Shown piece after piece: positions 19,227 to 29,808 of a DNA stretch of 64,000 nt (its first letter is position 1; each line of letters starts with the position of its first letter). The stretch is from Candidatus Ishikawaella capsulata Mpkobe (GTDB taxonomy: Bacteria > Pseudomonadota > Gammaproteobacteria > Enterobacterales > Enterobacteriaceae). The translations under genes and the position numbers were made by a program. The stretch lies in NCBI RefSeq assembly GCF_000828515.1, contig NZ_AP010872.1, forward strand, positions 567,222 through 631,221, read 5' to 3'. The notes below the pieces were generated by a model. That model was not told where the DNA came from. It saw only the letters and a list, made by a program, of their open reading frames with translations, and searched no databases.

Positions 19227-19952
19227 TTAATTAAGAGCTTCAAAATAACCTGTTATTTTTTTTGGCAATGGATATGCTAAATCACCATGTTTACTTGTAC
19301 TAATACCAAGAGATAACACAGATTCTACTAATTTTACGGCAGAACTAACACCATCAATTACTGGTACTCCTAGTACTTTTGTTAATTTGCTTGCTAAATT
19401 TGCCATTCCACTGCAACCAAGTACTATTGCACCACTACCATCTTTTTGTTTTACTTTTAGGCAGAGTTCATAAACTTTTTGATATACTGAATCATCCTCT
19501 AATGATAATACTGGCATATTAATAGCGTGTAATGCTACACATTGAGAAATAAAACCATATCTTTGTAATAAATTGCGAATGATATTAAACGTACGAGGAA
19601 GTGTAGTAATAATAGAAAATCTTGTAGCAATTAAACTTGCTATATGCATAGCTGCTTCAGCAATGCCAATAACTGGCCCATCAGCAAATTCACGCGCAGC
19701 TAAAAGCCCAGGATCTCCAAAACAAGCGATAATATGACCATGAACACCTCTTTCTTTTCCCTGTTTTATTTGTTCCAACACGCACATAGTCGCGATCGCT
19801 TCATCGAAATGACCTTCAATAGACGAAATACCTTGACATGGTGATACCGCAATAATTTTTGTGCCTGCAAACGCAACAGCACAAGCAGCTTTTTGAATAA
19901 CATTTGTAATATTTACACTTGTATTGGGGTTAATTACTTGTATTAAATGCAT
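19227..19952 (-). CDS. hpxA: Allantoin racemase HpxA (Asp/Glu/hydantoin racemase family)
   Basis: The product has 241 residues from ATG 19952, chosen because AAGGA stands five bases upstream and MHLIQVINPNTS is the normal family start. The open frame itself runs to 19979 inside dnaQ. The two catalytic cysteines of the racemase fold are in IACFGDPG and VLGCSGMANL. The family includes hydantoin and allantoin racemases. Next to an allantoinase, racemisation of S- and R-allantoin is the likely job, so that all allantoin can be used by HpxB. It begins only eight bases after the dnaQ stop on the same strand and may depend on dnaQ transcription. Confidence 0.85.
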   Translation of the reverse strand: MHLIQVINPNTSVNITNVIQKAACAVAFAGTKIIAVSPCQGISSIEGHFDEAIATMCVLEQIKQGKERGVHGHIIACFGDPGLLAAREFADGPVIGIAEAAMHIASLIATRFSIITTLPRTFNIIRNLLQRYGFISQCVALHAINMPVLSLEDDSVYQKVYELCLKVKQKDGSGAIVLGCSGMANLASKLTKVLGVPVIDGVSSAVKLVESVLSLGISTSKHGDLAYPLPKKITGYFEALN

Positions 19953-19960
19953 TTTAATCC

Positions 19961-20686
19961 TTATTTTCGCCAAAGGCAATTACCACTGCTTTGAGTAATA
20001 ATATCTAGTTGAGATTCATGAGCTAAAAGTTCTTTTTCATTAGCTTTAATTACAATTAAGGATGATAATTGAGGAATAATGGTTTTATTATTATTTGTAA
20101 ATGAATTTAATTCATTGTGTGAAGAAAAATCTATTAATGTTTGTCCACTAGTCATAGCTAAGTAAACTTTTGCAAGTATTTTAGCATCTATGAGTGCTCC
20201 ATGTAGTTCTCGTTGTTTATTATCTATTTTATAGCGAGAACATAACGCATCTAAACTATTACGTTTCCCTGGAAATATCTTTCTTGCTAAGATTAAACTA
20301 TCAATTATTTTACAAAGATTTTCTATCTTACCTACCGCCAGATTCAAAATTGTAAATTCATTGTTTATAAATCCAATATCAAAGGAGGCATTATGAATGA
20401 TTAACTCTGTTCCTTTAATATATTTAATAAATTTATCAGCTATTTCGCTAAAAGTTGGTTTATCAGCTAGAAATTTATCCGAAATTCCGTGTATGTGAAA
20501 AGCTTCACTATCTACAGATCTATTGGGATTTACATAGGTATGAAAGCTATTGCCTGTTATTTTTCTATTAATTATTTCAACCGCAGCTATTTCAATGATA
20601 CGATGACCTTCATAATGAATACCCATGGTATTTATACCAGTGGTTTCAGTATCAAGAATAATTTGACGATTATCTAAAGTACTCAT
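19961..20686 (-). CDS. dnaQ: DNA polymerase III epsilon subunit (proofreading exonuclease)
   Basis: This 241-residue DnaQ matches E. coli DnaQ (243). The exonuclease motifs are intact: ILDTETTG (Exo I), HNASFDIGF (Exo II) and HGALIDAKILAKVY (Exo III with the general-base histidine). The C-terminal tail that binds the alpha subunit is present and ends QSSGNCLWRK. Proofreading therefore seems kept despite genome reduction. It is divergent from rnhA, as in E. coli. In E. coli tRNA-Asp (aspV) follows dnaQ, while here the hpxA-hpxB genes follow. Confidence 0.96.
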   Translation of the reverse strand: MSTLDNRQIILDTETTGINTMGIHYEGHRIIEIAAVEIINRKITGNSFHTYVNPNRSVDSEAFHIHGISDKFLADKPTFSEIADKFIKYIKGTELIIHNASFDIGFINNEFTILNLAVGKIENLCKIIDSLILARKIFPGKRNSLDALCSRYKIDNKQRELHGALIDAKILAKVYLAMTSGQTLIDFSSHNELNSFTNNNKTIIPQLSSLIVIKANEKELLAHESQLDIITQSSGNCLWRK

Positions 20687-20738
20687 ACAATGAATCTATT
20701 ATTAAAATATGTTAAATTACAAGTCTACCAAAAATATA

Positions 20739-21203
20739 ATGTATAATAATAAACTGGTAGAAATATTTACTGATGGTTCTTGTATTGGTAATCCTGGGCC
20801 CGGAGGCTACAGTACTATCGTTCGTTATCATTCTCATGAAAAAGAACTGAGTGCTGGATATTATTTAACTACTAACAATCGCATGGAATTGATGGCCGCT
20901 ATAACAGGTTTAGAATCATTAAATCAACCTTGCAAAATTATATTAAGAACAGATAGTAAGTATCTACTTCAAGGTATTAAATCTTGGATCCATATCTGGA
21001 AGAAATCTGGATGGCAGAAAGCTAATAAAAAACCCATTAAAAATATGGATTTGTGGCAACGCCTAGATAAAAATATTCATCAACATCAAATAATTTGGCA
21101 ATGGATAAAAAGTCATATTGGTCATCCAGAAAATGAACGTTGTGATAAATTAGCACGTTTTGCTGCTACACATCCAACCTTTGAAGATAAGGGTTATAAA
21201 TAA
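20739..21203 (+). CDS. rnhA: Ribonuclease HI
   Basis: This 154-residue enzyme degrades RNA in RNA-DNA hybrids (E. coli RNase HI has 155). Catalytic acidic residues are in FTDGSC, NRMELM, RTDSKY and CDKLAR. The start is set at ATG 20739, since [15 protein letters not shown] fits the E. coli N terminus [13 protein letters not shown]; the frame is open to 20709. The promoter region shared with divergent dnaQ is only about 50 bases. The following 228 bases, where yafS lies in E. coli, hold nothing recognisable. Confidence 0.97.
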   Translation: MYNNKLVEIFTDGSCIGNPGPGGYSTIVRYHSHEKELSAGYYLTTNNRMELMAAITGLESLNQPCKIILRTDSKYLLQGIKSWIHIWKKSGWQKANKKPIKNMDLWQRLDKNIHQHQIIWQWIKSHIGHPENERCDKLARFAATHPTFEDKGYK

Positions 21204-21431
21204 TGTAATATATAGATATTACAAATATTTTGTAGTTACAATATATTTTATATTATCAGAATAATCTAGCAAATCAATGTTAAGTATATCTTTATTTATA
21301 TCAAATATCAGTATAATAATCTGGTAATCATTCAAGTGGATTTATATTATTCCTATTACGAAATATATCATTAAAAAATACTTAAAAGTTTTAATTTAAT
21401 GTGAATTAAATTTTATTTAAAAGTCAAATTT

Positions 21432-22187
21432 ATGAAAGTAACTGGTATTAGCGCTTTAAATGATAATTATATTTGGTTTATTATAGATAAATACAATAAT
21501 TGTATTATTGTGGATCCTGGTGAATCACAACCAGTTTTAGAACAAATAAAACAGTATTATTGGAAACCAAAAGCTATTTTTTTAACTCACCATCATCAAG
21601 ATCATGTAGGTGGTGTAAAAAAAATTTGTAAAATTTATCCAAATATCATAGTTTATGGACCCCAAGAAACACAAAAAAGCAATAAATCTATTAACATCGT
21701 TACTGAAGGAAGAAAATTACAAATTTTAGGATACGAATTTACGGTGCTTTTAACTCCTGGTCATACGTTAGGACATATATCATATTATAGTCATCCTTTT
21801 CTTTTTTGTGGGGATACAATATTTTCCGGAGGTTGTGGGCGTATTTGTGAAGGCACAGTACAAGAAATGTACAAATCTTTAGAAAAAATACGTCAGTTAC
21901 CTGATGAAACATTATTATATTGCGCTCATGAGTATACTCTATCTAACATAGAATTCGCTATGGGTATTCTCCCTCAAGATCAAGAACTTATTAAATATTA
22001 TGAACAAGTCAGTAAATTAATAGCTAAGGGTGCTAAGAGTGTACCCACAAGATTATATCAAGAAAAGAAAATAAATATCTTCTTCCGTATCAAGGACATT
22101 AGATTAAATACTCTCTTTATAAAGTATGAAGATGAAATTACAACATTTGCTCATTTGCGATACTTAAAAGATCATTTTAATAGTTAG
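21432..22187 (+). CDS. gloB: Hydroxyacylglutathione hydrolase (glyoxalase II)
   Basis: This 251-residue metallo-beta-lactamase fold enzyme is the same length as E. coli GloB. It cleaves S-lactoylglutathione to lactate and glutathione in methylglyoxal detoxification. The metal motif THHHQDHVGG is near residue 53, with HTLGH near 110 and FCGDTIFSGGCGR near 127. It requires glutathione, and gshA is present at 55.5 kb. The gene neighbours rnhA-dnaQ as in E. coli. The junction to purH 99 bases downstream is not the E. coli order. Confidence 0.95.
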   Translation: MKVTGISALNDNYIWFIIDKYNNCIIVDPGESQPVLEQIKQYYWKPKAIFLTHHHQDHVGGVKKICKIYPNIIVYGPQETQKSNKSINIVTEGRKLQILGYEFTVLLTPGHTLGHISYYSHPFLFCGDTIFSGGCGRICEGTVQEMYKSLEKIRQLPDETLLYCAHEYTLSNIEFAMGILPQDQELIKYYEQVSKLIAKGAKSVPTRLYQEKKINIFFRIKDIRLNTLFIKYEDEITTFAHLRYLKDHFNS

Positions 22188-22286
22188 GTATGGTTCTCAC
22201 TATTTTATTATAACTTAAATAATAATAAAAATTTATATACATATGGTATAAACAATTTTATATAAAAATAATAGGATAAATATGAT

Positions 22287-23885
22287 ATGTTAAAAATTAG
22301 TCAGGTACGTCGTGCATTAATTAGTGTTTCTGACAAATTAGGCATTGTTGAATTTGCTAGTGAACTTTCTAAGAGAAATTTTGAGATAATTTCTACTGGT
22401 GGTACTGCTAATTTACTTGCTGACGCTGGGTTATCAGCAATAAAAGTATCTGATTATACTTGCTTTCCGGAAATTCTGAAAGGTCGTGTTAAGACATTAC
22501 ATCCTAAAATACATGGCGGTATTTTGGGATGTCGTGGAGAAGATGACACTATAATGTCAAAATATTCAATAGAGTTTATTGATATAGTTGTAGTTAATCT
22601 TTACCCTTTTGCTAAAACTATAGCTAATAAGGATTGTTTACTAGATGATGCAATTGAAAATATAGATATTGGTGGACCAGCTATGATACGTGCTGCAGCG
22701 AAGAATTATACAAATGTAGCAATTGTAGTATATCATACTGACTATAATAATATTATTAAAGAGATGGATCTGAATAAAAATTCATTAACACAAAAGACAA
22801 GATTTGCATTGGCTATTAAGGCATTTAAGTATACTGCAAAATACGATAATTTAATTAGCAGTTATTTATTTAGCAAGTCGTACCTTCATGATCAAGATCA
22901 TAAGGTAGAAGATATTTTTCTTCCCAAAAAACTTGAAATTAATTTCATAAAAAGACAAGATCTAAGGTATGGTGAAAATAATCATCAACAAGCTGCTTTT
23001 TATATAGAAGAAAACAGTAAACAAAATTTACTTGATATATCAAATCAAGTACAAGGAAAATTACTTTCTTATAATAACATACTAGATGTTGATACAGCTA
23101 TAAACTGTATTAATCAATTTGATGAACCGGCGTGTGTAATTGTAAAACATGGTAATCCATGTGGTGTTTCTCTATGTAAGAATACCCTTGATGCTTATAT
23201 AAAAGCTTATAATAGTGATCCGGTTTCAGCATTTGGAGGTGTTATTGCTCTTAATCGTGATTTAAATTCCGAAACCGCAAGATATATTATATCTCATCAA
23301 TTCATTGAAGTTATTGTAATACCATCTGCTAGTGATTCTGTTTTAAATATTCTTCATAAAAAACCTAATATACGTGTTTTAATAGTGAGTGATGAATATA
23401 AGCAATTGAAATGTATTTATAAATTAGACTTTAAAACAGTAATTGGTGGTTTATTAGTACAAGAAAAGGATATGAGTGTAATAAAATTACAACAGTGTCA
23501 CGTTGTCAGCCAACGTAAACCAACTCAACAAGAACTTGACGATGCTATCTTTTGCTGGAAAATAACGAAATTTGTAAAATCTAATGCTATTGTATATGCT
23601 CGCAAAAAAACTACCATTGGAATAGGTGCTGGTCAAATGAGTAGAATATTTTCGGCAAAAATAGCTGCTTTAAAAGCTGCTGATGCAGGTCTAGTAGTTG
23701 AAGGTGCTGTGATGGCTTCAGATGCTTTTTTTCCTTTTAGAGATAGTGTAGATGCTGCTGCTGCTCTAGGTATAACTTGTATAGTGCAACCAGGTGGTTC
23801 TATTCGCGATAATCAGGTTATTGATGCTGCTAATGAACATAAAATTAGCATGATATTTACAAAGATGAGACATTTCCGCCATTAA
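22287..23885 (+). CDS. purH: Bifunctional AICAR formyltransferase / IMP cyclohydrolase
   Basis: This 532-residue PurH carries out the last two steps of IMP synthesis (E. coli 529). The N-terminal MGS-like cyclohydrolase domain runs from LISVSDK near residue 11 through [13 protein letters not shown] near 67. The transformylase domain carries [11 protein letters not shown] near 288, SAFGGVIA near 313 and [11 protein letters not shown] near 477. ATG 22287 is preceded by AGGA. purD, its operon partner in E. coli, is absent and hupA follows in the opposite direction. No PurR-type palindrome is visible upstream. The AICAR produced by histidine synthesis would be recycled here. Confidence 0.97.
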   Translation: MLKISQVRRALISVSDKLGIVEFASELSKRNFEIISTGGTANLLADAGLSAIKVSDYTCFPEILKGRVKTLHPKIHGGILGCRGEDDTIMSKYSIEFIDIVVVNLYPFAKTIANKDCLLDDAIENIDIGGPAMIRAAAKNYTNVAIVVYHTDYNNIIKEMDLNKNSLTQKTRFALAIKAFKYTAKYDNLISSYLFSKSYLHDQDHKVEDIFLPKKLEINFIKRQDLRYGENNHQQAAFYIEENSKQNLLDISNQVQGKLLSYNNILDVDTAINCINQFDEPACVIVKHGNPCGVSLCKNTLDAYIKAYNSDPVSAFGGVIALNRDLNSETARYIISHQFIEVIVIPSASDSVLNILHKKPNIRVLIVSDEYKQLKCIYKLDFKTVIGGLLVQEKDMSVIKLQQCHVVSQRKPTQQELDDAIFCWKITKFVKSNAIVYARKKTTIGIGAGQMSRIFSAKIAALKAADAGLVVEGAVMASDAFFPFRDSVDAAAALGITCIVQPGGSIRDNQVIDAANEHKISMIFTKMRHFRH

Positions 23886-23947
23886 ATTACGTTTGATAAA
23901 AATCATAGCCAAGAAGCAAACAGCTCCCTGGCTGGCATAAGGGGAAA

Positions 23948-24220
23948 TTAATTAACAGCTTCTTTTAAAGATTTACCAGATATAAATGCTGGAACATTTA
24001 CTGCTGCAATTTTAATAATTTGACCATTTTGCGGATTACGTCCATTACGCTCATTACGATGATTAATTTTAAAAGTACCAAAACCAATCAATTGTACTGT
24101 CTCACCTGCTTTTAAAGATGCTGTAATAGCTGATAAAGTCGATTCTAGAGCGGCTTTAGCTTTAATTTTTGATAAACCAGATTTTTCTGCAATAACATTG
24201 ATTAGTTGAGTTTTATTCAT
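23948..24220 (-). CDS. hupA: DNA-binding protein HU-alpha
   Basis: This 90-residue HU subunit is identical in length to E. coli HupA. The DNA-binding arm is seen in [21 protein letters not shown], with a proline near position 63 that kinks DNA. It bends and compacts DNA in the nucleoid. It precedes hemE on the minus strand, as in E. coli, but the intervening yjaG and nfi are missing. The 62-base spacer to purH contains a weak AGCCA/TGGCT stem near 23909-23935, which could serve as a poor terminator. Confidence 0.96.
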   Translation of the reverse strand: MNKTQLINVIAEKSGLSKIKAKAALESTLSAITASLKAGETVQLIGFGTFKINHRNERNGRNPQNGQIIKIAAVNVPAFISGKSLKEAVN

Positions 24221-24297
24221 AATAATTACCTTTAAATATTAATTTAATTAACTACAAGATACTTTTGATAAAAATTAAATTGGACCTTTACATATTT

Positions 24298-25380
24298 TTA
24301 AAAATGTAAGTTGCATTTTGCATGATACGAAATTGATTGTTTATGGACAGATTCAATCAACACACCAACATTTTCTGGAGCAATATCTTGATAAATACCG
24401 TCACCTAAATTAAATATGTGGCCACTTCCTTGACCATAATCACATAAAATATTATTTACTTCTTGTTTAATGCGATCAGGACTTCCATAAAGGATAGATG
24501 GGTCCATATTTCCTTGCAATGCAACTTTACTTCCGACACGCTTACGTGCCTCTCCTAGATTAGTAGTATAATCTAATCCTAACGCATCACAGCCAGTATC
24601 TACCATTTTCTCTAACCAACGGCCGCCGCCTTTAGTAAACAAAGTAATTGGAATACGATAACCATTAATTTTACGTAACAGACCATCTAGAATCTGATTC
24701 AGATAAAATAATGAAAATATCGGATAATCAGAATCACTTAGGATTCCTCCTAACGTATCAAATATTATTACTGCATTTACTCCAGCATAAATTTGGGCAT
24801 TTAAATAAAGTATAATAGCCTGTGTAAGCTTATGTAGCATTTTATGTAAAGTTTGTGGAACAGTGTATATCATTTTTTTTATTTTAGTAAATACCCTACT
24901 ACTTCTTCCTTCTACCATATAAGTAGCTAATGTCCATGGACTACCAGAAAAACCAATCAACGGTACTTCACCGGCTAATGCCCTATTAGTGGTACGTACA
25001 GTGTTTATTACATAACCAATATCTTCTTCAGGATCAGGAATTATCAAGTTGTCTACATCTGCTTGACAAGTAATTGGATAGTTAAAGTAGGGACCAGAGT
25101 TATCTTGATAAGATAGTCCTAATCCCATTGCATCTGGAATAGTTAAAATATCACTAAATATAATAGCTGCATCTAAAGGATAGCGTCGAAGTGGTTGAAG
25201 TGATACTTCACTTGCTAAATCTGAATTTTTATAAAGTGACATAAAACCACCAGCTTTTTTTCTTATATTTTTATATTCAGGTAAATAACGTCCAGCTTGT
25301 CTCATTATCCATACAGGAGTAACATCTACTGGTAGACGCAATAGAGCATGTAAATAACGACAATTTTTTAATTGATACAT
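24298..25380 (-). CDS. hemE: Uroporphyrinogen decarboxylase
   Basis: This 360-residue enzyme decarboxylates uroporphyrinogen III to coproporphyrinogen III in haem synthesis. The N-terminal signature [15 protein letters not shown] near residue 23 and [14 protein letters not shown] near 145 are intact. The start is ATG 25380 ([15 protein letters not shown]), which matches E. coli HemE. The longer frame to 25401 is not supported. nudC and thiC, next to hemE in E. coli, are gone, so rpoC is now the upstream neighbour, 77 bases away. Keeping hemE suggests that haem or sirohaem needs remain. Confidence 0.96.
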   Translation of the reverse strand: MYQLKNCRYLHALLRLPVDVTPVWIMRQAGRYLPEYKNIRKKAGGFMSLYKNSDLASEVSLQPLRRYPLDAAIIFSDILTIPDAMGLGLSYQDNSGPYFNYPITCQADVDNLIIPDPEEDIGYVINTVRTTNRALAGEVPLIGFSGSPWTLATYMVEGRSSRVFTKIKKMIYTVPQTLHKMLHKLTQAIILYLNAQIYAGVNAVIIFDTLGGILSDSDYPIFSLFYLNQILDGLLRKINGYRIPITLFTKGGGRWLEKMVDTGCDALGLDYTTNLGEARKRVGSKVALQGNMDPSILYGSPDRIKQEVNNILCDYGQGSGHIFNLGDGIYQDIAPENVGVLIESVHKQSISYHAKCNLHF

Positions 25381-25457
25381 TATGTTAACTTGTATAGACA
25401 AATATCCAATAAATATTGGAATGTATATTAATAACGGTATATTATATTTATATATAA

Positions 25458-28400
25458 TTATTTAATATTTTTATCATCAACATTAGCATTTAATAATGCT
25501 GTTAAATTAGCTGAAGCTTCATTTGCAGTTATCGACCCTGACCCTGTAGTTATTAACCTAGACCTAGATAATGCTTTTTTACGTTTACGCATTATACGGG
25601 ATTGATGATAAGAATAACCAGTACCCGCAGGAATTAAACGACCTACAATAACGTTTTCTTTCAGACCACGTAACTCATCGTATTTTCCTGCAACTGAGGC
25701 TTCTGTTAATACACGTGTGGTTTCTTGAAAAGAAGCTGCAGAAATAAACGATTCGGTAGCCAAAGATGCTTTAGTAATCCCGAGTAAATCTCTTCTGTAA
25801 GTAGCTCCAACCTTACCATTAGCTTTTAGTTTACTATTAGATATTTTGATACGAGAGTATTCTACTTGTTCTCCTTCCAGAAAGTTTGAATCGCCTGGTG
25901 TTAAAATAGTAGCTTTACGTAACATTTGGCGAATAATAATTTCAATGTGTTTATCATTAATTTTTACACCCTGTAAACGATAGACACCTTGTACTTCATT
26001 AACTATATAATGTGTTACCTCCTGAATACCACGTAAACGCAAAATATCATGTGGTGATTCAGGTCCATCCGATATAACATCACCTTTTTCAACATATTCA
26101 CCTTCAAAAATATTCAACTGCCTGCATTTAGGAATCATGTCTTCATACGGATTATTAGCATCATTAATAGGGGTAATCAGCAAACGCCGTTTTCCTTTAG
26201 TTTCTTTACCAAAAGCAACAATACCACTCATCTCTGCTAGAATAGCAGCTTCTTTTGGACACCTAGCTTCGAATAAATCAGCTACTCGTGGTAAACCTCC
26301 TGTAATATCTTTGGTACCCCCAGATTCCTGGGGAACACGTGCTAATATGTCACCTGAATTAATGTTAACTCCATCTTCTAATTGAAGAATAGCACCTCCA
26401 GGTAAAAAATATTGAGCTGGTATCTCAGTGCCAGGAACTAATACATCATGACCATACATATCAACTATTTTTAATGTAGGACGTAAATCTTTGCCTATTG
26501 TCGTACGTTCTGAACTATCTAGAACTATTATAGAAGAAATACCGGTTAACTCATCTGTTTGACGTGTAATTGTTTGTCCCTCAACCATATCTACAAAACG
26601 AATACAACCTTTTACTTCAGTTATTATAGGTATAGTATGGGGATCCCAATGTGCTACTACTTCTCCAGCATTTACTTGTTCATTGTCACTTTTAGCTAGA
26701 ATAGCCCCATAAGGAACTTTATGGTTTTCTTGTATACGACCAAAATTATCAATTATTTTCAATTCTACATTGCGAGAAATAATTATTTTTTTATTAGCAT
26801 AATTTACTACTAATTTAGCATTCTCTAATTTGATTTTACCGGGATTTTTGATCTGAATACTCGATTCAGTTGCCATACGCGATGCTGCTCCACCTATATG
26901 AAACGTCCGCATAGTTAATTGCGTTCCGGGTTCACCAATAGATTGTGCCGCTATTACTCCAATCGCTTCACCTTTATTGATAAGGTGACCCCGAGCTAAA
27001 TCTCTTCCATAGCATCGAGCACAAACACCGAAGTTTGTTTCACATGTTACTACCGAACGTACTTTTAATGTATCAACAGAATGTTCTTCTAAAATAGAAC
27101 ACAAAGATTCATCTAAAAGAGTATTTTGAGGTATTAAAACTTCATTAGTACCTGGTTTTAATATATCTTGAGCTGTAACTCTACCTAATACACGTTCACA
27201 TAATGGTTCTTTGATATCCCCCCCTTCCATGACAGAAGTCATCAAAAGACCTTCTTTGGTATTACAATCGTATTCAATTACCACTAAATCTTGAGCTACA
27301 TCAACTAAACGACGGGTTAAATAGCCAGAATTTGCTGTTTTTAATGCAGTATCAGCTAGACCTTTACGTGCTCCATGAGTGGAAATAAAATATTGAAGTA
27401 CATTTAGACCTTCACGAAAATTTGCCGTTATAGGGGTTTCAATAATTGAACCGTCTGGTTTTGCCATAAGACCACGCATACCAGCTAATTGACGAATTTG
27501 AGCGGCTGAACCCCGTGCACCCGAATCCGCCATCATAAAAATACTGTTAAATGATATTTGTTGCTCTTGATTGCCTTCCCGATTAATAACCGTATCAAGA
27601 GAAAGATTTTCCATCATAGCTTTGGCAATTCTTTCATTGGCTGCGGCCCATATATCAATAACTTTGTTGTAACGTTCTCCAGCAGTAACTAAACCTGACT
27701 GAAACTGTTCCTGAATATATGAAACCTCTGATTCAGCTTCGGAAATAATATCGTATTTTTTCGGGGGAATCACCATATCATCAATACCAACTGAGGCACC
27801 TGAACGTGCTGCATAAGCAAATCCAGTATACATAATTTTGTCAGCAAAAATAACAGTGGATCTCAAGCCTAAGAGTCTATAGCATCTATTCAGCATGGTA
27901 GAAATAGATCTTTTCCCTATAACATTATTAACTATTGAATAAGGTAAACCTTTAGGTACTATTGTCCATAAGATGGCACGACCAATTGTAGTATCAATTA
28001 TACTAGTCTTTTGAGTAAATTCTTCTTCGTTAATTTTAGTATACTCGGTAATACGAACTTTAATGCGAGCATGTAAGGCAGCTAAACCAGAATGATATAA
28101 ATTTTCTGCTTCTTTTGCATCTTTTAATATCATGCCTTCTCCTTGTGCATTAATCTTATCTCTGGTCATGTAATAAAGACCGAGCACAACATCTTGAGAA
28201 GGAACAATTATGGGTTCGCCATTTGCAGGAGAGAGGATATTATTAGTAGACATCATTAACGCACGTGCTTCTAATTGTGCTTCTAATGTTAATGGTATAT
28301 GAACCGCCATTTGATCACCATCAAAATCTGCATTATAGGCTGCACATACTAATGGATGTAACTGAATTGCCTTTCCTTCAATTAAAATCGGTTCAAATGC

Positions 28401-29705
28401 TTGAATACCTAAACGATGTAAAGTTGGGGCACGATTTAATAAAATAGGGTGTTCACGAATTACTTCATCAAGTATATCCCATACTATTGATTCTTCATCT
28501 TCTACCAGTTTTTTAGCTGCTTTAATTGTAGTAGCTAAACCCTGTAATTCAAGCTTACCATAAATAAAAGGTTTAAATAATTCTATAGCCATTTTTTTAG
28601 GTAGTCCACATTGGTGTAAACGTAAGTATGGACCTACAGTAATGACAGAGCGACCTGAATAATCAACTCGCTTACCTAATAGATTTTGACGGAATCTTCC
28701 TTGTTTACCCTTTATCATATCTGCTAGTGATTTTAACGGACGTTTATTTGATCCTGTAACGGCACGACCACGACGCCCATTATCTAACAGTGCATCAACT
28801 GCTTCTTGAAGCATACGTTTTTCGTTACGTATAATAATATCAGGAGCAGATAAATCTAATAATCTTTTTAAACGATTATTACGATTAATTACTCGACGGT
28901 AAAGATCATTTAGATCAGAAGTAGCAAATCGACCACCTTCTAGTGGCACCAGAGGACGCAAATCTGGTGGGAGTACCGGAAGAACATTTAAGATCATCCA
29001 TTCTGGTTTATTACCAGAATGAACAAAAGATTCTACTAATTTGATGCGCTTACTAATTTTTTTACGTTTAGTTTCAGAATTAGTGTCATTTAAATCTTCA
29101 TGTAATTGAGAAAATTCCTTAGATAAATCCATACTTTTTAGTAAATCTTGAATCGCTTCAGCTCCCATTTTGGCCTCAAATTCATCACCAAATTCTTCTA
29201 AAGAATCTAAATACTGATCTTCAGTTAAAATTTGGCATCTTTCCAGATTAGTCATACCTGCTTCAATAACCACATAACACTCAAAATACAATATGCGCTC
29301 TATATCTCTTAACGGTATATCTAATAATAAACTTATACGAGAAGGTAATGATTTTAGAAACCAAATATGTGCAATTGGTGAGGCTAATTCAATATGTCCC
29401 ATACGTTCACGACGTACTTTAGTTTGAGTGACTTCGACACCACATTTTTCACAAATCACTCCACGGTGTTTTAAACGCTTATATTTACCACATAAACATT
29501 CATAATCTTTTACCGGACCAAAAATACGTGAACAAAACAAACCATCACGTTCAGGTTTAAAAGTACGGTAGTTAATCGTTTCTGGTTTTTTTACTTCTCC
29601 AAAAGACCAAGAACGAATAATTTCTGGTGAAGCTAAAGATATTTTAATATTATCAAATTCTTGTATTTTGTTGTTTTTTTTAAAAAAATCAAGTATATCA
29701 TTCAC
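25458..29705 (-). CDS. rpoC: RNA polymerase beta' subunit
   Basis: This 1415-residue RpoC is slightly longer than the E. coli protein (1407). The zinc ribbon [20 protein letters not shown] is near residue 70, the catalytic loop NADFDGDQM near 460, and the trigger-loop segment [12 protein letters not shown] near 930. The start is a GTG at 29705 with GGGAG upstream. E. coli rpoC also uses GTG, and the flanking leader is conserved. The gene follows rpoB by 103 bases and is the end of the rplKAJL-rpoBC cluster. The tail is a little extended and low in complexity. Confidence 0.99.
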   Translation of the reverse strand: MNDILDFFKKNNKIQEFDNIKISLASPEIIRSWSFGEVKKPETINYRTFKPERDGLFCSRIFGPVKDYECLCGKYKRLKHRGVICEKCGVEVTQTKVRRERMGHIELASPIAHIWFLKSLPSRISLLLDIPLRDIERILYFECYVVIEAGMTNLERCQILTEDQYLDSLEEFGDEFEAKMGAEAIQDLLKSMDLSKEFSQLHEDLNDTNSETKRKKISKRIKLVESFVHSGNKPEWMILNVLPVLPPDLRPLVPLEGGRFATSDLNDLYRRVINRNNRLKRLLDLSAPDIIIRNEKRMLQEAVDALLDNGRRGRAVTGSNKRPLKSLADMIKGKQGRFRQNLLGKRVDYSGRSVITVGPYLRLHQCGLPKKMAIELFKPFIYGKLELQGLATTIKAAKKLVEDEESIVWDILDEVIREHPILLNRAPTLHRLGIQAFEPILIEGKAIQLHPLVCAAYNADFDGDQMAVHIPLTLEAQLEARALMMSTNNILSPANGEPIIVPSQDVVLGLYYMTRDKINAQGEGMILKDAKEAENLYHSGLAALHARIKVRITEYTKINEEEFTQKTSIIDTTIGRAILWTIVPKGLPYSIVNNVIGKRSISTMLNRCYRLLGLRSTVIFADKIMYTGFAYAARSGASVGIDDMVIPPKKYDIISEAESEVSYIQEQFQSGLVTAGERYNKVIDIWAAANERIAKAMMENLSLDTVINREGNQEQQISFNSIFMMADSGARGSAAQIRQLAGMRGLMAKPDGSIIETPITANFREGLNVLQYFISTHGARKGLADTALKTANSGYLTRRLVDVAQDLVVIEYDCNTKEGLLMTSVMEGGDIKEPLCERVLGRVTAQDILKPGTNEVLIPQNTLLDESLCSILEEHSVDTLKVRSVVTCETNFGVCARCYGRDLARGHLINKGEAIGVIAAQSIGEPGTQLTMRTFHIGGAASRMATESSIQIKNPGKIKLENAKLVVNYANKKIIISRNVELKIIDNFGRIQENHKVPYGAILAKSDNEQVNAGEVVAHWDPHTIPIITEVKGCIRFVDMVEGQTITRQTDELTGISSIIVLDSSERTTIGKDLRPTLKIVDMYGHDVLVPGTEIPAQYFLPGGAILQLEDGVNINSGDILARVPQESGGTKDITGGLPRVADLFEARCPKEAAILAEMSGIVAFGKETKGKRRLLITPINDANNPYEDMIPKCRQLNIFEGEYVEKGDVISDGPESPHDILRLRGIQEVTHYIVNEVQGVYRLQGVKINDKHIEIIIRQMLRKATILTPGDSNFLEGEQVEYSRIKISNSKLKANGKVGATYRRDLLGITKASLATESFISAASFQETTRVLTEASVAGKYDELRGLKENVIVGRLIPAGTGYSYHQSRIMRKRKKALSRSRLITTGSGSITANEASANLTALLNANVDDKNIK

Positions 29706-29808
29706 AGATGAGCTCCCATCGGAGTTAGTATTCCCAAACTATTGCTTTTAACATACATAAGCGACTTGCACCGAAAATATGCCAGTATTCAGGATATAAG
29801 TACTCTTA

